DNA of 64,000 bases. Origin: Paenirhodobacter hankyongi (GTDB taxonomy: Bacteria; Pseudomonadota; Alphaproteobacteria; Rhodobacterales; Rhodobacteraceae). Under the pieces are notes generated by a model. It was not told the DNA's origin, did not search any database, and saw only the letters and a list, made by a program, of their open reading frames with translations. Positions 48,769 through 58,494 of the stretch are shown here, piece by piece; position 1 is the stretch's first letter; the number at the start of each line of letters is the position of its first letter. Where the stretch lies: contig NZ_RCHI01000002.1 in NCBI RefSeq assembly GCF_003664585.1, forward strand, positions 248,001-312,000, in the 5' to 3' direction. A program made the position numbers and the translations under genes.

Positions 48769-48797
48769 TTGCACCCGGATTCCGCCTTTTGTAGGGT
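48769..48797 (+). promoter_or_regulatory. Candidate sigma-70 promoter for mutS
   Basis: TTGCAC (48769-48774) and TAGGGT (48792-48797) with a 17-base spacer, 20 bases before the mutS ATG. A by-eye match only. Confidence 0.4.
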
Positions 48798-48817
48798 CGC
48801 GCCAAACGGGGGAACGC

Positions 48818-51463
48818 ATGGCCGAGCCGACAGTCACGCCGATGATGGCGCAATATCTCGCAATCAAGGAGGCGAATCCGGGGGCGCTGCTGTTCTACCG
48901 GATGGGCGATTTCTACGAGATGTTCTTCGACGATGCCGTCGCGGCCTCGGCCGCGCTCGACATCGCGCTGACGAAACGCGGGCTGCATCTGGGCGAGGAA
49001 ATCCCGATGTGCGGCGTGCCGATCCATGCCGCCGAGGGCTATCTGCTGACGCTGATCCGCAAGGGGTTCCGCGTCGCCATCGCCGAACAGCTGGAAGACC
49101 CGGCCGAGGCGAAGAAGCGCGGCGCGAAATCGGTGGTGAAGCGCGACGTGGTGCGCCTTGTCACCCCCGGCACGCTGACCGAGGAAAGCCTGCTCGAGGC
49201 GCGGCGCCACAACTTCCTGGCCGCCTGGAGCGAGATGCACGGCGAGGGCGCGCTGGCCTGGGTCGACATCTCGACCGGCGAGTTCCGGGTGATGCCCTGC
49301 CCGTTGACCCGGCTTGCGCCCGAACTGGCCCGCCTTGCCCCGCGCGAGGTGCTGGTGAGCGAGCTGCGCGAGGCCGATTGCGCCGAGATCGTCACTGATC
49401 TGAAGGCGGCGCTGACCCCGCTCGCGCGCGCAAGCTTCGACAGCGAGGGGGCGGAACGGCGGCTTCTGGGCCTGTTCTCGGTCGGTTCGCTCGATGCCTT
49501 CGGCAGCTTCTCGCGGGTCGAGATCTCGGCCATGGGGGCGATCGTCGACTATCTCGAGCTGACGCAGCGCGGCAAGCTGCCGCTGCTGCGCCGGCCGCTG
49601 CGCGAAGAGGCCGGCAGCCTGATGCAGATCGACGCCGCCACCCGGCGCAACCTCGAACTGACGCAGGCGCTGTCGGGCGGGCGCGAGGGCTCGCTGCTGA
49701 CCACCATCGACCGCACCGTGACCGCCGCCGGCGCGCGGCTGCTGGAACGGCGCATCTCGGCCCCCTCGCGCGATCTGAACCAGATCCATGCCCGCCATGA
49801 TGCCGTGCGTTTTCTGCTGGAACAGGGTCGATTTTCGGAGGATCTGCGCGCCGATCTGCGGCGCTGCCCCGACATGGACCGCGCGCTGAGCCGGCTTTCG
49901 CTCGACCGTGGCGGCCCGCGCGACATGGCGGCGATCCGCAACGGGCTCGACCAGGCCGGACGCATCGCCGAAAGCCTTGCCCCGGTGGAGCCGCCCGCGC
50001 TTCTGGCCGAGGCGGCCGCGGTGCTCGTGGGCCACGATGCCCTCGCAGCGCTTCTGGATGCGGCGCTCGTCGCCGAGCCGCCGCTTCTGGCGCGCGATGG
50101 CGGCTTCATCGCGACGGGCTATGACGCCGAGCTCGACCAGACCCGCCAGCTGCGTGACGAGGGCCGCGGCGTCATCGCCCGGATGCAGGCGCAATACATC
50201 GAGGAAAGCGGCATCACCTCGCTGAAGATCAAGCACAACAACGTGCTGGGCTATTTCATCGAGACGACCGCCACCCATGCCGAGAAGATGCTCTCGGCGC
50301 CCTTGAACGAGCGCTTCATCCACCGTCAGACCACGGCGAACCAGGTGCGCTTCACCACGCTCGAGCTGAGCGAGCTGGAAACCCGGATCCTGAACGCCGG
50401 CAACCATGCACTCGAGATCGAGAAACGGCTCTATGACAGCCTGAAACAGGCCATTCTCGCCCATGCCGGACCGATCGGCGAGGCCTCGCGGGCGCTTGCC
50501 GAGATCGACCTGGCCACCGCCTTCGCCGATCTGGCCGCGGGCGAGGACTGGGTCGAACCCACGGTGGACGCAAGCCGCGCCTTCGAGATCGAGGGCGGCC
50601 GCCACCCGGTGGTCGAGGCCTCGCTGAAGCGCTCGGGCGAGCCCTTCATCGCCAATGACTGCGCCCTGACCTCGGGCGAGACGCCGGCGATCTGGCTGCT
50701 GACCGGCCCGAACATGGCCGGCAAATCGACCTTCCTGCGGCAAAACGCGCTGATCGCGCTGCTGGCCCAGGCCGGCAGCTTCGTGCCCGCGCGCCGCGCC
50801 CATATCGGGCTGGTGAGCCAGCTCTTCTCGCGCGTGGGTGCCGCCGATGACCTTGCCCGCGGCCGCTCGACCTTCATGGTCGAGATGGTCGAGACCGCGG
50901 CAATCCTCAATCAGGCCGACGATCGGGCGCTTGTGATCCTGGACGAGATCGGGCGCGGCACGGCGACCTATGACGGGCTGTCGATCGCCTGGGCGGTTCT
51001 GGAACATCTGCACGGGGTGAACCGCTGCCGCGCGCTCTTCGCCACCCATTACCACGAGATGACGGCGCTTTCGGCGAAGCTCGACGGCGTCGAGAACGCC
51101 ACCGTCTCGGTCAAGGAATGGCAGGGCGAGGTGATCTTCCTGCACGAGGTGAAGAAGGGCGCGGCCGATCGCAGCTATGGCGTGCAGGTGGCGCGGCTCG
51201 CAGGCCTGCCCGAAAGTGTGGTGGCGCGGGCCCGTGTCGTGCTCGAAGCGCTGGAACAGGGCGACCGCGAGGGCGGCGGCAAGAAGCAGATGGTCATCGA
51301 CGACCTGCCGTTGTTCTCGGCCGCCGCGCATCCGGCGCCCGCACCCGCAGCCCCCGAAAGCACGGCCATCGCGGCGGCGCTGCGCGACATCAACCCCGAC
51401 GAGATGACGCCGAAACAGGCGATGGAGGCTCTTTATGGCCTCCGGGCCCTGCTCAAGCCCTGA
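48818..51463 (+). CDS. mutS: DNA mismatch repair protein MutS
   Basis: An 881-residue MutS1. The mismatch-reading [15 protein letters not shown] (about residues 27-41, with the Phe-x-Glu pair) is at the N-terminus. Walker A GPNMAGKS is at residues 630-637, followed by [27 protein letters not shown] (core [12 protein letters not shown]). The C-terminal tail with [19 protein letters not shown] is the tetramerisation region. It recognises replication errors and recruits MutL. A bidirectional terminator follows. Confidence 0.98.
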   Translation: MAEPTVTPMMAQYLAIKEANPGALLFYRMGDFYEMFFDDAVAASAALDIALTKRGLHLGEEIPMCGVPIHAAEGYLLTLIRKGFRVAIAEQLEDPAEAKKRGAKSVVKRDVVRLVTPGTLTEESLLEARRHNFLAAWSEMHGEGALAWVDISTGEFRVMPCPLTRLAPELARLAPREVLVSELREADCAEIVTDLKAALTPLARASFDSEGAERRLLGLFSVGSLDAFGSFSRVEISAMGAIVDYLELTQRGKLPLLRRPLREEAGSLMQIDAATRRNLELTQALSGGREGSLLTTIDRTVTAAGARLLERRISAPSRDLNQIHARHDAVRFLLEQGRFSEDLRADLRRCPDMDRALSRLSLDRGGPRDMAAIRNGLDQAGRIAESLAPVEPPALLAEAAAVLVGHDALAALLDAALVAEPPLLARDGGFIATGYDAELDQTRQLRDEGRGVIARMQAQYIEESGITSLKIKHNNVLGYFIETTATHAEKMLSAPLNERFIHRQTTANQVRFTTLELSELETRILNAGNHALEIEKRLYDSLKQAILAHAGPIGEASRALAEIDLATAFADLAAGEDWVEPTVDASRAFEIEGGRHPVVEASLKRSGEPFIANDCALTSGETPAIWLLTGPNMAGKSTFLRQNALIALLAQAGSFVPARRAHIGLVSQLFSRVGAADDLARGRSTFMVEMVETAAILNQADDRALVILDEIGRGTATYDGLSIAWAVLEHLHGVNRCRALFATHYHEMTALSAKLDGVENATVSVKEWQGEVIFLHEVKKGAADRSYGVQVARLAGLPESVVARARVVLEALEQGDREGGGKKQMVIDDLPLFSAAAHPAPAPAAPESTAIAAALRDINPDEMTPKQAMEALYGLRALLKP

Positions 51464-51503
51464 TCTTCCAATTGCCGGAAATATCCCGGGGTGAGGCGTA
51501 AAA

Positions 51504-51530
51504 AAACGGCCTTCCGGAGGAAGGCCGTTT
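51504..51530. terminator. Bidirectional terminator between mutS and grpE
   Basis: A perfect 12-bp stem (51504-51515 with 51519-51530), GGA loop, A-rich on the left and T-rich on the right, serving both converging genes. A copy of the TTGCC-GAAATA intergenic motif lies just before it (51472-51492). Confidence 0.85.
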
Positions 51531-51566
51531 CACAGACCGGGCAAGGCGCCCGGGCTTTCGGAGGAC

Positions 51567-52115
51567 TCAGCCCTTCGGCATCGAGCTGACACCGACCTTG
51601 GCCGGACGCAGCAGCCGGTCATGCAGCAGGAAGCCTTCGGTCATCACCTGGATGATGTCGCCCGCGGTGGTGCCGGGCACCGGCGCCTCGAACATCGCCT
51701 CGTGCTGCTGCGGATCGAACTTGTCGCCGACCTGCGGCATGATCGCCTGGATGCCGTGACGCTTGAAGACGTTCAGCAGCTCGCGCTGCGTCAGTTCCAC
51801 GCCCTCGATCAGCGCCGGCGCCGCGGCCCGCACCTCGTCGCCCGCCGCATCGAGCGCACGCTTCAGCGCGTCGAACACCGGCAGCATGTCGCGGGCCAGT
51901 TTCGAGCCGCCATAGTTCTCGGCCTCGCGACGGTCGCGATCGGCGCGCTTGCGGGCGTTCTCGGCATCGGCCAGCGCGCGCATGAAGCGGTCCTTGAACT
52001 CGTCGCGCTCGGCACGCAGGGCCTCGATCTCGTCGAAGCCTTCCGCCATCGCCGCGCCCAGCGGGTCGTTCAGCTGCTCCTGATCCTCGAGGATCTCGTC
52101 TTTCTTCTCGGTCAT
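51567..52115 (-). CDS. grpE: GrpE, nucleotide exchange factor of DnaK
   Basis: A 182-residue GrpE. It has a long N-terminal coiled coil (RAERDEFKDRFMRALADAENARKRADRDR, residues ~38-66), the family segment LARDMLPVFDALKRAL, and the C-terminal beta-wing with FDPQQHEAMFEAPVPG. It releases ADP from DnaK. The ATG lies 4 bases after the hrcA stop, forming an hrcA-grpE unit; dnaKJ are not in the window. Confidence 0.96.
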   Translation of the reverse strand: MTEKKDEILEDQEQLNDPLGAAMAEGFDEIEALRAERDEFKDRFMRALADAENARKRADRDRREAENYGGSKLARDMLPVFDALKRALDAAGDEVRAAAPALIEGVELTQRELLNVFKRHGIQAIMPQVGDKFDPQQHEAMFEAPVPGTTAGDIIQVMTEGFLLHDRLLRPAKVGVSSMPKG

Positions 52116-52119
52116 GGTC

Positions 52120-53193
52120 CTACCCCTTGCCGCGGCCGGACAGAACCCGCCCGACCAGCTGCGCCGTATAATCGACAATCGGCACGATCCGGCCGTAATT
52201 CAGCCGCGTGGGCCCGATCACGCCGACCGCACCGATGATCTTCCGATCCGCGTTCATATAGGGAGAGACGACCAGAGAGGAACCCGAAAGTGAGAAAAGC
52301 TTGTTCTCCGAGCCGATAAAAATGCGCACACCATCGCCTTCCTCGGTCAGGTCGAGGAACTCGGCGATATCGCGCTTGCGTTCCAGATCGTCGAACAGAG
52401 ACCGAATCCGGTCGAGATCCTCCTCGCCGTCGAGCAGGTTCGAACGCCCGCGCACGATCAGCCGCTCGTAGGGCGCGCCCTGATCGGCCCATTGCGCGAG
52501 CCCGCTTTCGACCAGTTCCGCGGCGAGCGTATCAAGCTCCTGCCGGCGCGCGACGATCTCTTCGCGGATATCGGCGCGCAGCTCGCTCAGCGTGCGACCC
52601 TCGGCCAGCGCATTGAGGAAATTCGCGGCTTCGCGCATCGACGAGGGGGTCTGCCCCGGCGGCGGGGTGAAGACGCGGTTCTCCACCTGCCCGTCAGCAA
52701 AGACCAGCACCACCAGCGCCCGATCGGGCCCGAGCGAGACGAATTCGATGTGGCGGATCGGCGCTTCGTGCTTCGGCGCCAGGACCAGGCTTGCGCCATG
52801 GGTGATGCCCGACAGCGCCGCGCCGACGCGGTCGAGAAGCGAGCCCACCCCGGGCTCGTTCGCGCCCAGCGTCGCATCCAGCGCCTGCCGGTCAGTCACG
52901 TGAACCTCGCCGACCTCCATGAAGCCGTCGACGAACATCCGCAGCCCGAGCTGCGTCGGCACCCGCCCGGCCGAGACATGCGGGCTGCCCAGGAGCCCCA
53001 TGTATTCGAGATCCTGCATCACGTTGCGGATCGTCGCGGCGGAGAGCTTCTCGCTCATCTGCCGGGTCAGGGTGCGTGACCCCACCGGGTCGCCGGTTTC
53101 GAGATAGCCCTCGACCACCCGCCGGAAAACCTCGCGCGAGCGGTCGTTGAGTTCCGTCAGAAGTTGTGTCTGGTCGTGCATGGCGTGGCTCAT
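52120..53193 (-). CDS. hrcA: HrcA, heat-shock transcriptional repressor
   Basis: A 357-residue repressor with an N-terminal winged helix ([28 protein letters not shown]; core [13 protein letters not shown]), the [16 protein letters not shown] recognition helix and a GAF-like/dimerisation body. It represses chaperone genes through CIRCE elements. No CIRCE repeat (TTAGCACTC-N9-GAGTGCTAA) is visible upstream of hrcA itself here, so it may control groESL elsewhere. ATG 53193 is chosen; a second ATG four codons downstream is possible. Confidence 0.95.
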   Translation of the reverse strand: MSHAMHDQTQLLTELNDRSREVFRRVVEGYLETGDPVGSRTLTRQMSEKLSAATIRNVMQDLEYMGLLGSPHVSAGRVPTQLGLRMFVDGFMEVGEVHVTDRQALDATLGANEPGVGSLLDRVGAALSGITHGASLVLAPKHEAPIRHIEFVSLGPDRALVVLVFADGQVENRVFTPPPGQTPSSMREAANFLNALAEGRTLSELRADIREEIVARRQELDTLAAELVESGLAQWADQGAPYERLIVRGRSNLLDGEEDLDRIRSLFDDLERKRDIAEFLDLTEEGDGVRIFIGSENKLFSLSGSSLVVSPYMNADRKIIGAVGVIGPTRLNYGRIVPIVDYTAQLVGRVLSGRGKG

Positions 53194-53305
53194 CCCCGCA
53201 TTAAAGCCGCCCTGCCGCGCCCGTCAATCAGGCGTCGCCCTGCTTCGGGGTTGCATCATGGCGCGGGCGGCCTCAAATGAGGCAAACTCTTCGAAAGGAC
53301 TGATC

Positions 53306-54019
53306 ATGCGCCCCTCCGGCAGAAATCTAAGTGAATGCCGCCCGATTTCAATCGAAACCGGGATCACGAAGCACGCCGAAGGCTCGTGCCTGATCAAGGT
53401 CGGTGACACCCATGTGCTGTGCACCGCGACGATCGAGGATCGCGCGCCGTCCTTCCTGAAGGGCACCGGGCTGGGCTGGGTGACAGCGGAATACGGCATG
53501 CTGCCGCGCGCCACCAATTCGCGCACCCGGCGCGAGGCGGCGGCCGGCAAGCAGTCGGGCCGCACGCAGGAGATCCAGCGCCTGATCGGCCGCGCGCTGC
53601 GCGCCGGCGTCGACCGCTCGGCCCTTGGCGAGCGGCAGATCGTCGTCGACTGCGACGTGATCCAGGCCGATGGCGGCACCCGCTGCGCCTCGATCACCGG
53701 GGGCTGGGTGGCGCTGCGTCTTGCGGTGAACAAGCTGCTGAAATCGGGTCTGATCACCTCGGATCCGCTGGTCGACCATGTCGCGGCGATTTCCTGCGGC
53801 ATCTATGCCGGCCAGCCGGTGTGCGACCTCGACTATGCCGAGGACAGCGAGGCGGGCACCGACGGCAACTTCATCATGACCGGCGCCGGCAAGCTGATCG
53901 AGGTGCAGATGTCGGCCGAGGGCGCGACCTTCTCGCGCGACGAGATGACGAAGCTTCTCGACCTGGCCGAGGCGGGCGTGGCGCAGCTGGTCGCAGCGCA
54001 GAAGGCGGCGCTGGCATGA
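53306..54019 (+). CDS. rph: RNase PH
   Basis: A 237-residue tRNA 3'-processing phosphorolytic exoribonuclease. Family segments are [32 protein letters not shown], and the phosphate-binding region [40 protein letters not shown] follows. ATG 53306, with AAAGGA upstream, is the start; an in-frame extension reaches into the intergenic DNA. Its stop overlaps the start of the rdgB-ridA gene, a frequent rph-rdgB pairing. Confidence 0.97.
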   Translation: MRPSGRNLSECRPISIETGITKHAEGSCLIKVGDTHVLCTATIEDRAPSFLKGTGLGWVTAEYGMLPRATNSRTRREAAAGKQSGRTQEIQRLIGRALRAGVDRSALGERQIVVDCDVIQADGGTRCASITGGWVALRLAVNKLLKSGLITSDPLVDHVAAISCGIYAGQPVCDLDYAEDSEAGTDGNFIMTGAGKLIEVQMSAEGATFSRDEMTKLLDLAEAGVAQLVAAQKAALA

Positions 54020-55005
54020 GGAAGTTCACCGGCGACAGGCTGCTGTTCGCCACCCACAACAAGGGCAAGCTGGAGGAGATGCGGGCGCTGCTCGCGCCCT
54101 TCGGCATCACCGTGCTGTCGAACGACGATTTCGGCCTGCCCGAGCCCGAGGAAACCGAGACGACCTTCGTCGGCAATGCCCGGATCAAGGCACATGCGGC
54201 GGCGAAGGCCACCGGCCTGCCGGCGCTGTCCGACGACAGCGGCATCGAGGTGGACGCGCTCGACGGTGCCCCCGGCGTCTATACCGCCGATTGGGCCGAA
54301 ACCCCGACCGGGCGCGACTTCACGCTTGCGATGACCCGCACCTGGGACGCCTGCGAGAAGATCGCCGCGCCGATGCCGCGCACCGCGCGCTTCCGCTCGA
54401 CCCTCGTGCTCGCCTGGCCCGATGGCCATGACGAGGTCTTCGAGGGCAAGGCCGAGGGCCAGCTTGTCTGGCCGATGCGCGGTGCGCATGGCCATGGCTA
54501 TGACCCGATGTTCCAGCCCGAGGGCCATGACATCACCTTCGCCGAGATGGACCCGGCGAAGAAGAACCAGATCAGCCACCGCGCGGATGCTTTCCGCAAG
54601 CTGGTGCAATGTTTCGAGGCGAAGATGGCACGACAGAACATCTCGGGCGGCTCGCCCTATGAACCGAAGCTTGGCTATTCGCGCGCCGTGGTGCAGGGCG
54701 ACTGGTGCTTCGTCGCCGGCACGACCGGCGCCGATCCGGTCAGCAAGACCTTCCCGGACAGCGTTCTCGATCAGGCGCGCAACGCGCTCGCCACGATCCG
54801 GGGCGTTCTGGAAGGCGCGGGCTTCTCGATGGCCGATGTGGTGCGGGCGAATTACGTCATCACCGATGCGGCCTATGTCGAAGAGATCATCCCGGCGCTG
54901 TCGGAAACCTTCGGCGAGATCCGCCCGGCTGCGATGATGATCGTCGCGGGGCTGGTGAACCCGGCGATGAAGATCGAGATCGAAGTGACGGCGTTCAAGG
55001 GATGA
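54016..55005 (+). CDS. rdgB: Fusion of RdgB (non-canonical purine NTP pyrophosphatase) and a RidA-like domain
   Basis: One uninterrupted 329-residue frame. Residues 1-200 are a complete RdgB/Ham1 protein: [37 protein letters not shown] (with catalytic Asp), [10 protein letters not shown] and [11 protein letters not shown]; it hydrolyses dITP/XTP. Residues 204-329 are a whole RidA/YjgF domain (VAGTTGADP, ending [13 protein letters not shown]). There is no stop between them. Where deaminating RidA has the catalytic Arg105, this domain appears to have Ala, so imine deaminase activity is doubtful. An internal ATG at 54625 with GAGG upstream could also give a separate RidA. Confidence 0.9.
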   Translation: MRKFTGDRLLFATHNKGKLEEMRALLAPFGITVLSNDDFGLPEPEETETTFVGNARIKAHAAAKATGLPALSDDSGIEVDALDGAPGVYTADWAETPTGRDFTLAMTRTWDACEKIAAPMPRTARFRSTLVLAWPDGHDEVFEGKAEGQLVWPMRGAHGHGYDPMFQPEGHDITFAEMDPAKKNQISHRADAFRKLVQCFEAKMARQNISGGSPYEPKLGYSRAVVQGDWCFVAGTTGADPVSKTFPDSVLDQARNALATIRGVLEGAGFSMADVVRANYVITDAAYVEEIIPALSETFGEIRPAAMMIVAGLVNPAMKIEIEVTAFKG

Positions 55006-56159
55006 GCGACGATTGGCGGCACGGCGGGTTCGGCCTTTACCTGCACTGGCCCTTCTGTGCCGCCAAATGCCCCTATTGCGATTTCAACAGCCATGTGGCG
55101 GCGGAGATCGACCAGGCACGCTGGCAGCGCGCCTATCTTGCCGAGATCGACCGTCTGGGCGCCGAAACGCAGGACCGGGTGCTGAACTCGGTCTTCTTCG
55201 GTGGCGGCACCCCCTCGCTGATGGACCCCGACCTTGTCGCCGCGATCCTCGAGCGGGTGCGGCGCACCTGGCGGCAGGCGAATGACATCGAGATCACCCT
55301 CGAGGCGAACCCCACCAGCATCGAATCCGGCCGGTTCAGAGCCTATTCCGCGGGCGGCGTGAACCGCGTCTCGATGGGGATGCAGGCGCTAAACGACGCC
55401 GATCTGACGCGGCTTGGCCGGATGCACAGTGCCGCCGAGGGACGCGCCGCCTTCGATATCGCCCGCAGCCATTTCGCCCGCGTCAGCTTCGATCTCATCT
55501 ATGCGCGTCAGGATCAGGACCTGACCGCCTGGGAGGCCGAACTGCGCGAGGCGCTGGCGATGGCGGTGGATCACTTCTCGCTTTACCAGCTGACGATCGA
55601 GGAAGGCACCGCCTTTGGCCGCCGTGCCGCGGCCGGCAAGCTGACCGGCCTGCCAGACGAGGAACTGGCCGCCGACATGTATCTGCGCACGCAGGAAATC
55701 TGCGAGGCGGCGGGGCTTCCGGCCTATGAAGTGTCGAACCACGCCCGCGAGGGGGCGGAAAGCCGGCACAACCTGATCTATTGGCGCTATGGCGATTACG
55801 CCGGCATCGGCCCTGGCGCGCATGGCCGGCTGACCCTTGGCGACACGCGGCAGGCGACGGTCACGCCCAAGGCCCCTGCCCTGTGGCTGCAATCCGTGGA
55901 GCAGCGCGGCTCGGGCGAACTCCCGCGCGATGCGTTGCCGCTCGAGGATCAGGCGGTCGAATTCCTGCTCTTCGGGCTGCGGCTGAGCGAGGGGATCGAT
56001 CCGGCGCGCTATCGCGCGCTCTCGGGCACCGACCTGCCCGCCGAAAAGCTCGCCGATCTGGGCGAGCTTGGTCTGGTGGAAACCGTCGATGGCCGGATCC
56101 GCGCCACCCGAGAGGGCCGCGCGGTGCTGAATGGCGTGATCCGGGAGTTGATGCCCTGA
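55002..56159 (+). CDS. hemW: HemW, radical-SAM haem chaperone (HemN-like)
   Basis: A 385-residue radical-SAM protein with the CxxxCxxC cluster motif at Cys19/Cys23/Cys26 (FCAAKCPYCDFN), the GGGTPSLM segment, and HNLIYWRYGDYAGIGPGAHG in the C-terminal half. It lacks the N-terminal extension of true HemN coproporphyrinogen dehydrogenases, which favours HemW, a haem trafficking protein. The start overlaps the upstream rdgB-ridA stop by 4 nt. It ends 3 bases from the convergent parB. Confidence 0.93.
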   Translation: MSDDWRHGGFGLYLHWPFCAAKCPYCDFNSHVAAEIDQARWQRAYLAEIDRLGAETQDRVLNSVFFGGGTPSLMDPDLVAAILERVRRTWRQANDIEITLEANPTSIESGRFRAYSAGGVNRVSMGMQALNDADLTRLGRMHSAAEGRAAFDIARSHFARVSFDLIYARQDQDLTAWEAELREALAMAVDHFSLYQLTIEEGTAFGRRAAAGKLTGLPDEELAADMYLRTQEICEAAGLPAYEVSNHAREGAESRHNLIYWRYGDYAGIGPGAHGRLTLGDTRQATVTPKAPALWLQSVEQRGSGELPRDALPLEDQAVEFLLFGLRLSEGIDPARYRALSGTDLPAEKLADLGELGLVETVDGRIRATREGRAVLNGVIRELMP

Positions 56160-56162
56160 GCC

Positions 56163-57062
56163 TCAGCGCCCGGCGCTGAGGAGCGAGCAGATCCGGTCCA
56201 GCTCGTCGAGGTCGCGATAGGCGATGGTGACGAGACCCCCCTCCGACCCCTTGTGGTCGATCGACACCTTCATACCAACGCTAGCGCTCAGATCGCCTTC
56301 CAGCGCCCGGGTATCGGCATCCTTCTCGGACGGGCGGCGCGGCTTCGGCGCGCCCCCGCCCGGCGGCGTCACCGACTTTTTCGCCAGCCGCTCGACATCG
56401 CGCACCGAGAGGCCCTTCAAAACGGTATCTCGCGCCAGCTTGACGGGATCGGGCGCGGTGATCATCGCCCGCGCGTGCCCCGCGCTCAGCTGCCCCGCGC
56501 GCAGCATCCCCTGCACCTCGTCGGGCAGGTTCAGCAGACGCAGCAGGTTCGCGATATGGCTGCGGCTTTTCGACAGCGCCTCGGCCACCTTTTCCTGGGT
56601 ATGGCCGAAACGATCCATCAGCGCGCGATAGCTGAGCGCCTCTTCCAGAGGGTTCAGATCGGCGCGCTGGATGTTTTCGATGATCGCGACCTCGAGCACC
56701 TCGTTATCTGTGAACTCGCGCAGGATCACCGGCAGCTCGTGCAGCTGCGCCAGCTGCGAGGCACGCCAGCGCCGTTCGCCGGCGACGATCTCGTATTGCC
56801 CTTCCTTGCGCGGATGGCGGCGCACGATCAGCGGCTGGATGACGCCCTTCTCGCGGATCGAGGCCGCAAGCTCATCCAGCGCCTCGGGCTCGAAATCGCG
56901 GCGCGGCTGGTCGGGATTGGGCTCGATATTCTCGATCGGGACGAACATTTCCGCCCGACGCGGTGCCGCCGCGGGTTCGGCCGTGGGCGCCAGATGGACA
57001 TCCGCCATCAGCGCCGACAGACCACGCCCCAGACCACGCCGTTCGGGTTTCTTCTCCGCCAT
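56163..57062 (-). CDS. parB: ParB, chromosome partitioning protein
   Basis: A 299-residue ParB. The CTP-binding region has NPDQPRRDF and the GERRWRASQLA motif; the helix-turn-helix includes RFGHTQEKVAEALSKSRSHIANLLRLLNLP (core TQEKVAEALSKSRSHIANLL), and the C-terminal dimerisation domain follows a basic linker. It loads at parS, of which two perfect copies lie 1.4-3.3 kb upstream, and spreads along DNA using CTP. It follows parA by 3 bases. Confidence 0.97.
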   Translation of the reverse strand: MAEKKPERRGLGRGLSALMADVHLAPTAEPAAAPRRAEMFVPIENIEPNPDQPRRDFEPEALDELAASIREKGVIQPLIVRRHPRKEGQYEIVAGERRWRASQLAQLHELPVILREFTDNEVLEVAIIENIQRADLNPLEEALSYRALMDRFGHTQEKVAEALSKSRSHIANLLRLLNLPDEVQGMLRAGQLSAGHARAMITAPDPVKLARDTVLKGLSVRDVERLAKKSVTPPGGGAPKPRRPSEKDADTRALEGDLSASVGMKVSIDHKGSEGGLVTIAYRDLDELDRICSLLSAGR

Positions 57063-57065
57063 CCC

Positions 57066-57881
57066 TTATCCCCTGGTAGTCGCCGCGGCATGCCGGGCAA
57101 GAAGTTCACTCGCCAGCGCGCGATAGGCCGTCGCCCCACGCGAGCCGGAATCATAGCTGGTGACCGGCATCGCATAGGACGGCGCCTCGGACACCCGCAC
57201 ATTGCGCGGGATCATCGTGCGGAACACGAGCTCGCCCAGTGTGTTGCGCGCATCCGCCTCGACCAGCTGCGAGAGGTTGTTGCGCACGTCATACATGGTC
57301 AGAACCACGCCTTCGATGCGCAGGTCGCGATTGGCGCTCTGCCGCACCTCGCGGATCGTCAGCATCAGCTGCGACAGGCCTTCGAGCGCGAAGAATTCCG
57401 CCTGCAGCGGCACCAGAACCGAATGCGCCGCGACCATCGCGTTCACCGTCAACTGGTTCAGCGACGGCGGGCAGTCGATCAGCACATAATCAAGCGCGAA
57501 GGCGTCGATGTCGGGCTGGCGCAGCGCGTCATGCAGCAGGAAGCTGCGCTTTTCGTTCGACACCAGCTCCATGTCGGCCGACGAGAGATCGGTGGTCGCC
57601 GGGCAGATCCACAACCCCTCGATGCCGGTTTCCTGCACGACCGAGGAGATCGGTGCGTCTTCGAGGATCAGCTCGTAGGTGCTCGACTTCCGATCCTCGG
57701 TCTCGAGGCCGAGCCCGGTCGAGGCATTGCCCTGCGGGTCGAGATCGACAAGCAGCACGCGCTGCCCGGCCTCGACAAGGGCAGCGGCAAGGTTGATTGC
57801 GGTGGTGGTCTTGCCCACCCCGCCCTTCTGGTTGGCGACGGCGATGATTCTGGGCCCGGGCGGCCGAGTCGGATCAGACAC
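57066..57881 (-). CDS. parA: ParA, chromosome partitioning ATPase
   Basis: A 271-residue deviant-Walker ATPase: IIAVANQKGGVGKTTTAIN (residues 12-30, with the signature lysine in KGGVGKT), LLVDLDPQGNAS and the VLIDCPPSL switch. It moves ParB-parS complexes along the nucleoid. The start is GTG at 57881, overlapping the rsmG 3' end by 8 nt. It forms one unit with rsmG upstream and parB downstream. Confidence 0.97.
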   Translation of the reverse strand: MSDPTRPPGPRIIAVANQKGGVGKTTTAINLAAALVEAGQRVLLVDLDPQGNASTGLGLETEDRKSSTYELILEDAPISSVVQETGIEGLWICPATTDLSSADMELVSNEKRSFLLHDALRQPDIDAFALDYVLIDCPPSLNQLTVNAMVAAHSVLVPLQAEFFALEGLSQLMLTIREVRQSANRDLRIEGVVLTMYDVRNNLSQLVEADARNTLGELVFRTMIPRNVRVSEAPSYAMPVTSYDSGSRGATAYRALASELLARHAAATTRG

Positions 57882-58494
57882 GTTTCACTCCATCGATCTG
57901 CAGGATAACGGCTTCGGACTCGGTCTCGCTGGGATGCGGGTTGAGGTGAAAGGACCACCTTTCTTGCGCCGGCGCAAGCTCTTCGCGCCAGCGCGCCCCT
58001 TTCGGGAAAAGACAGGTTCCGCCGGGGGCAAGGTGGCGCTCGGCAAAGCCCAGAAGATCGCTCAGCGGCGCCAGCGCGCGCGCGCTGAGGATATCGGCCT
58101 GAAGCGGCGCAAGTGCCTCGATCCGGTCGCTTTTCACCGCAACGGAAAGGCCGAGTTCACGCGCCGCGGTCATCAGGAAGGCCGACTTGCGCCGGTCACT
58201 TTCAACCAGCGTCACCACCAGATCGGGGCGTTTTTCGGCCGCGAGCACCGCGATCACCAGTCCGGGAAAGCCGCCGCCACTGCCCAGATCGGCCCAGATC
58301 CGCGCCGTCTCCGGGCCAAGCGCGAAGATCTGCGCCGAATCGAGGAAGTGCCGCGTCCAGACCTGCGACAGCGTCTGCGGCGAGACCAGGTTGATCGCCG
58401 CATTCCACTTGCGCAGAAGCGCCTCGTAGGCGGTCAGCCGGTCGAGTGTTTCACGTGAAACATCGACGGCCGCGGAGAAGACCTCGACGCTCAT
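57874..58494 (-). CDS. rsmG: 16S rRNA m7G527 methyltransferase RsmG
   Basis: A 206-residue SAM-dependent methyltransferase. SAM-binding [17 protein letters not shown] is near residue 67, with [13 protein letters not shown] upstream and [11 protein letters not shown] after it. It methylates G527 in the 530 loop of 16S rRNA. Codons 11-17 (DVSRETL) coincide with a perfect parS site, so sequence here is doubly constrained. The start overlaps the mnmG stop by 4 nt. Confidence 0.96.
   Translation of the reverse strand: MSVEVFSAAVDVSRETLDRLTAYEALLRKWNAAINLVSPQTLSQVWTRHFLDSAQIFALGPETARIWADLGSGGGFPGLVIAVLAAEKRPDLVVTLVESDRRKSAFLMTAARELGLSVAVKSDRIEALAPLQADILSARALAPLSDLLGFAERHLAPGGTCLFPKGARWREELAPAQERWSFHLNPHPSETESEAVILQIDGVKRV
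58447..58462. other. parS site inside rsmG
   Basis: TGTTTCACGTGAAACA, a perfect 16-bp palindrome identical to the conserved chromosomal parS, within early rsmG codons. Confidence 0.95.

Noticed and set aside
46445-51331. A single 1628-codon open frame on the minus strand, covering maeB and running antisense through most of mutS.
   Set aside because: Only the maeB part (to 48712) has family motifs. The rest is the GC-rich mirror of mutS codons, and an internal ATG gives the normal MaeB start.
53194-53305. Search for a CIRCE operator between hrcA and rph.
   Set aside because: No TTAGCACTC-N9-GAGTGCTAA-like inverted repeat is visible on either strand.
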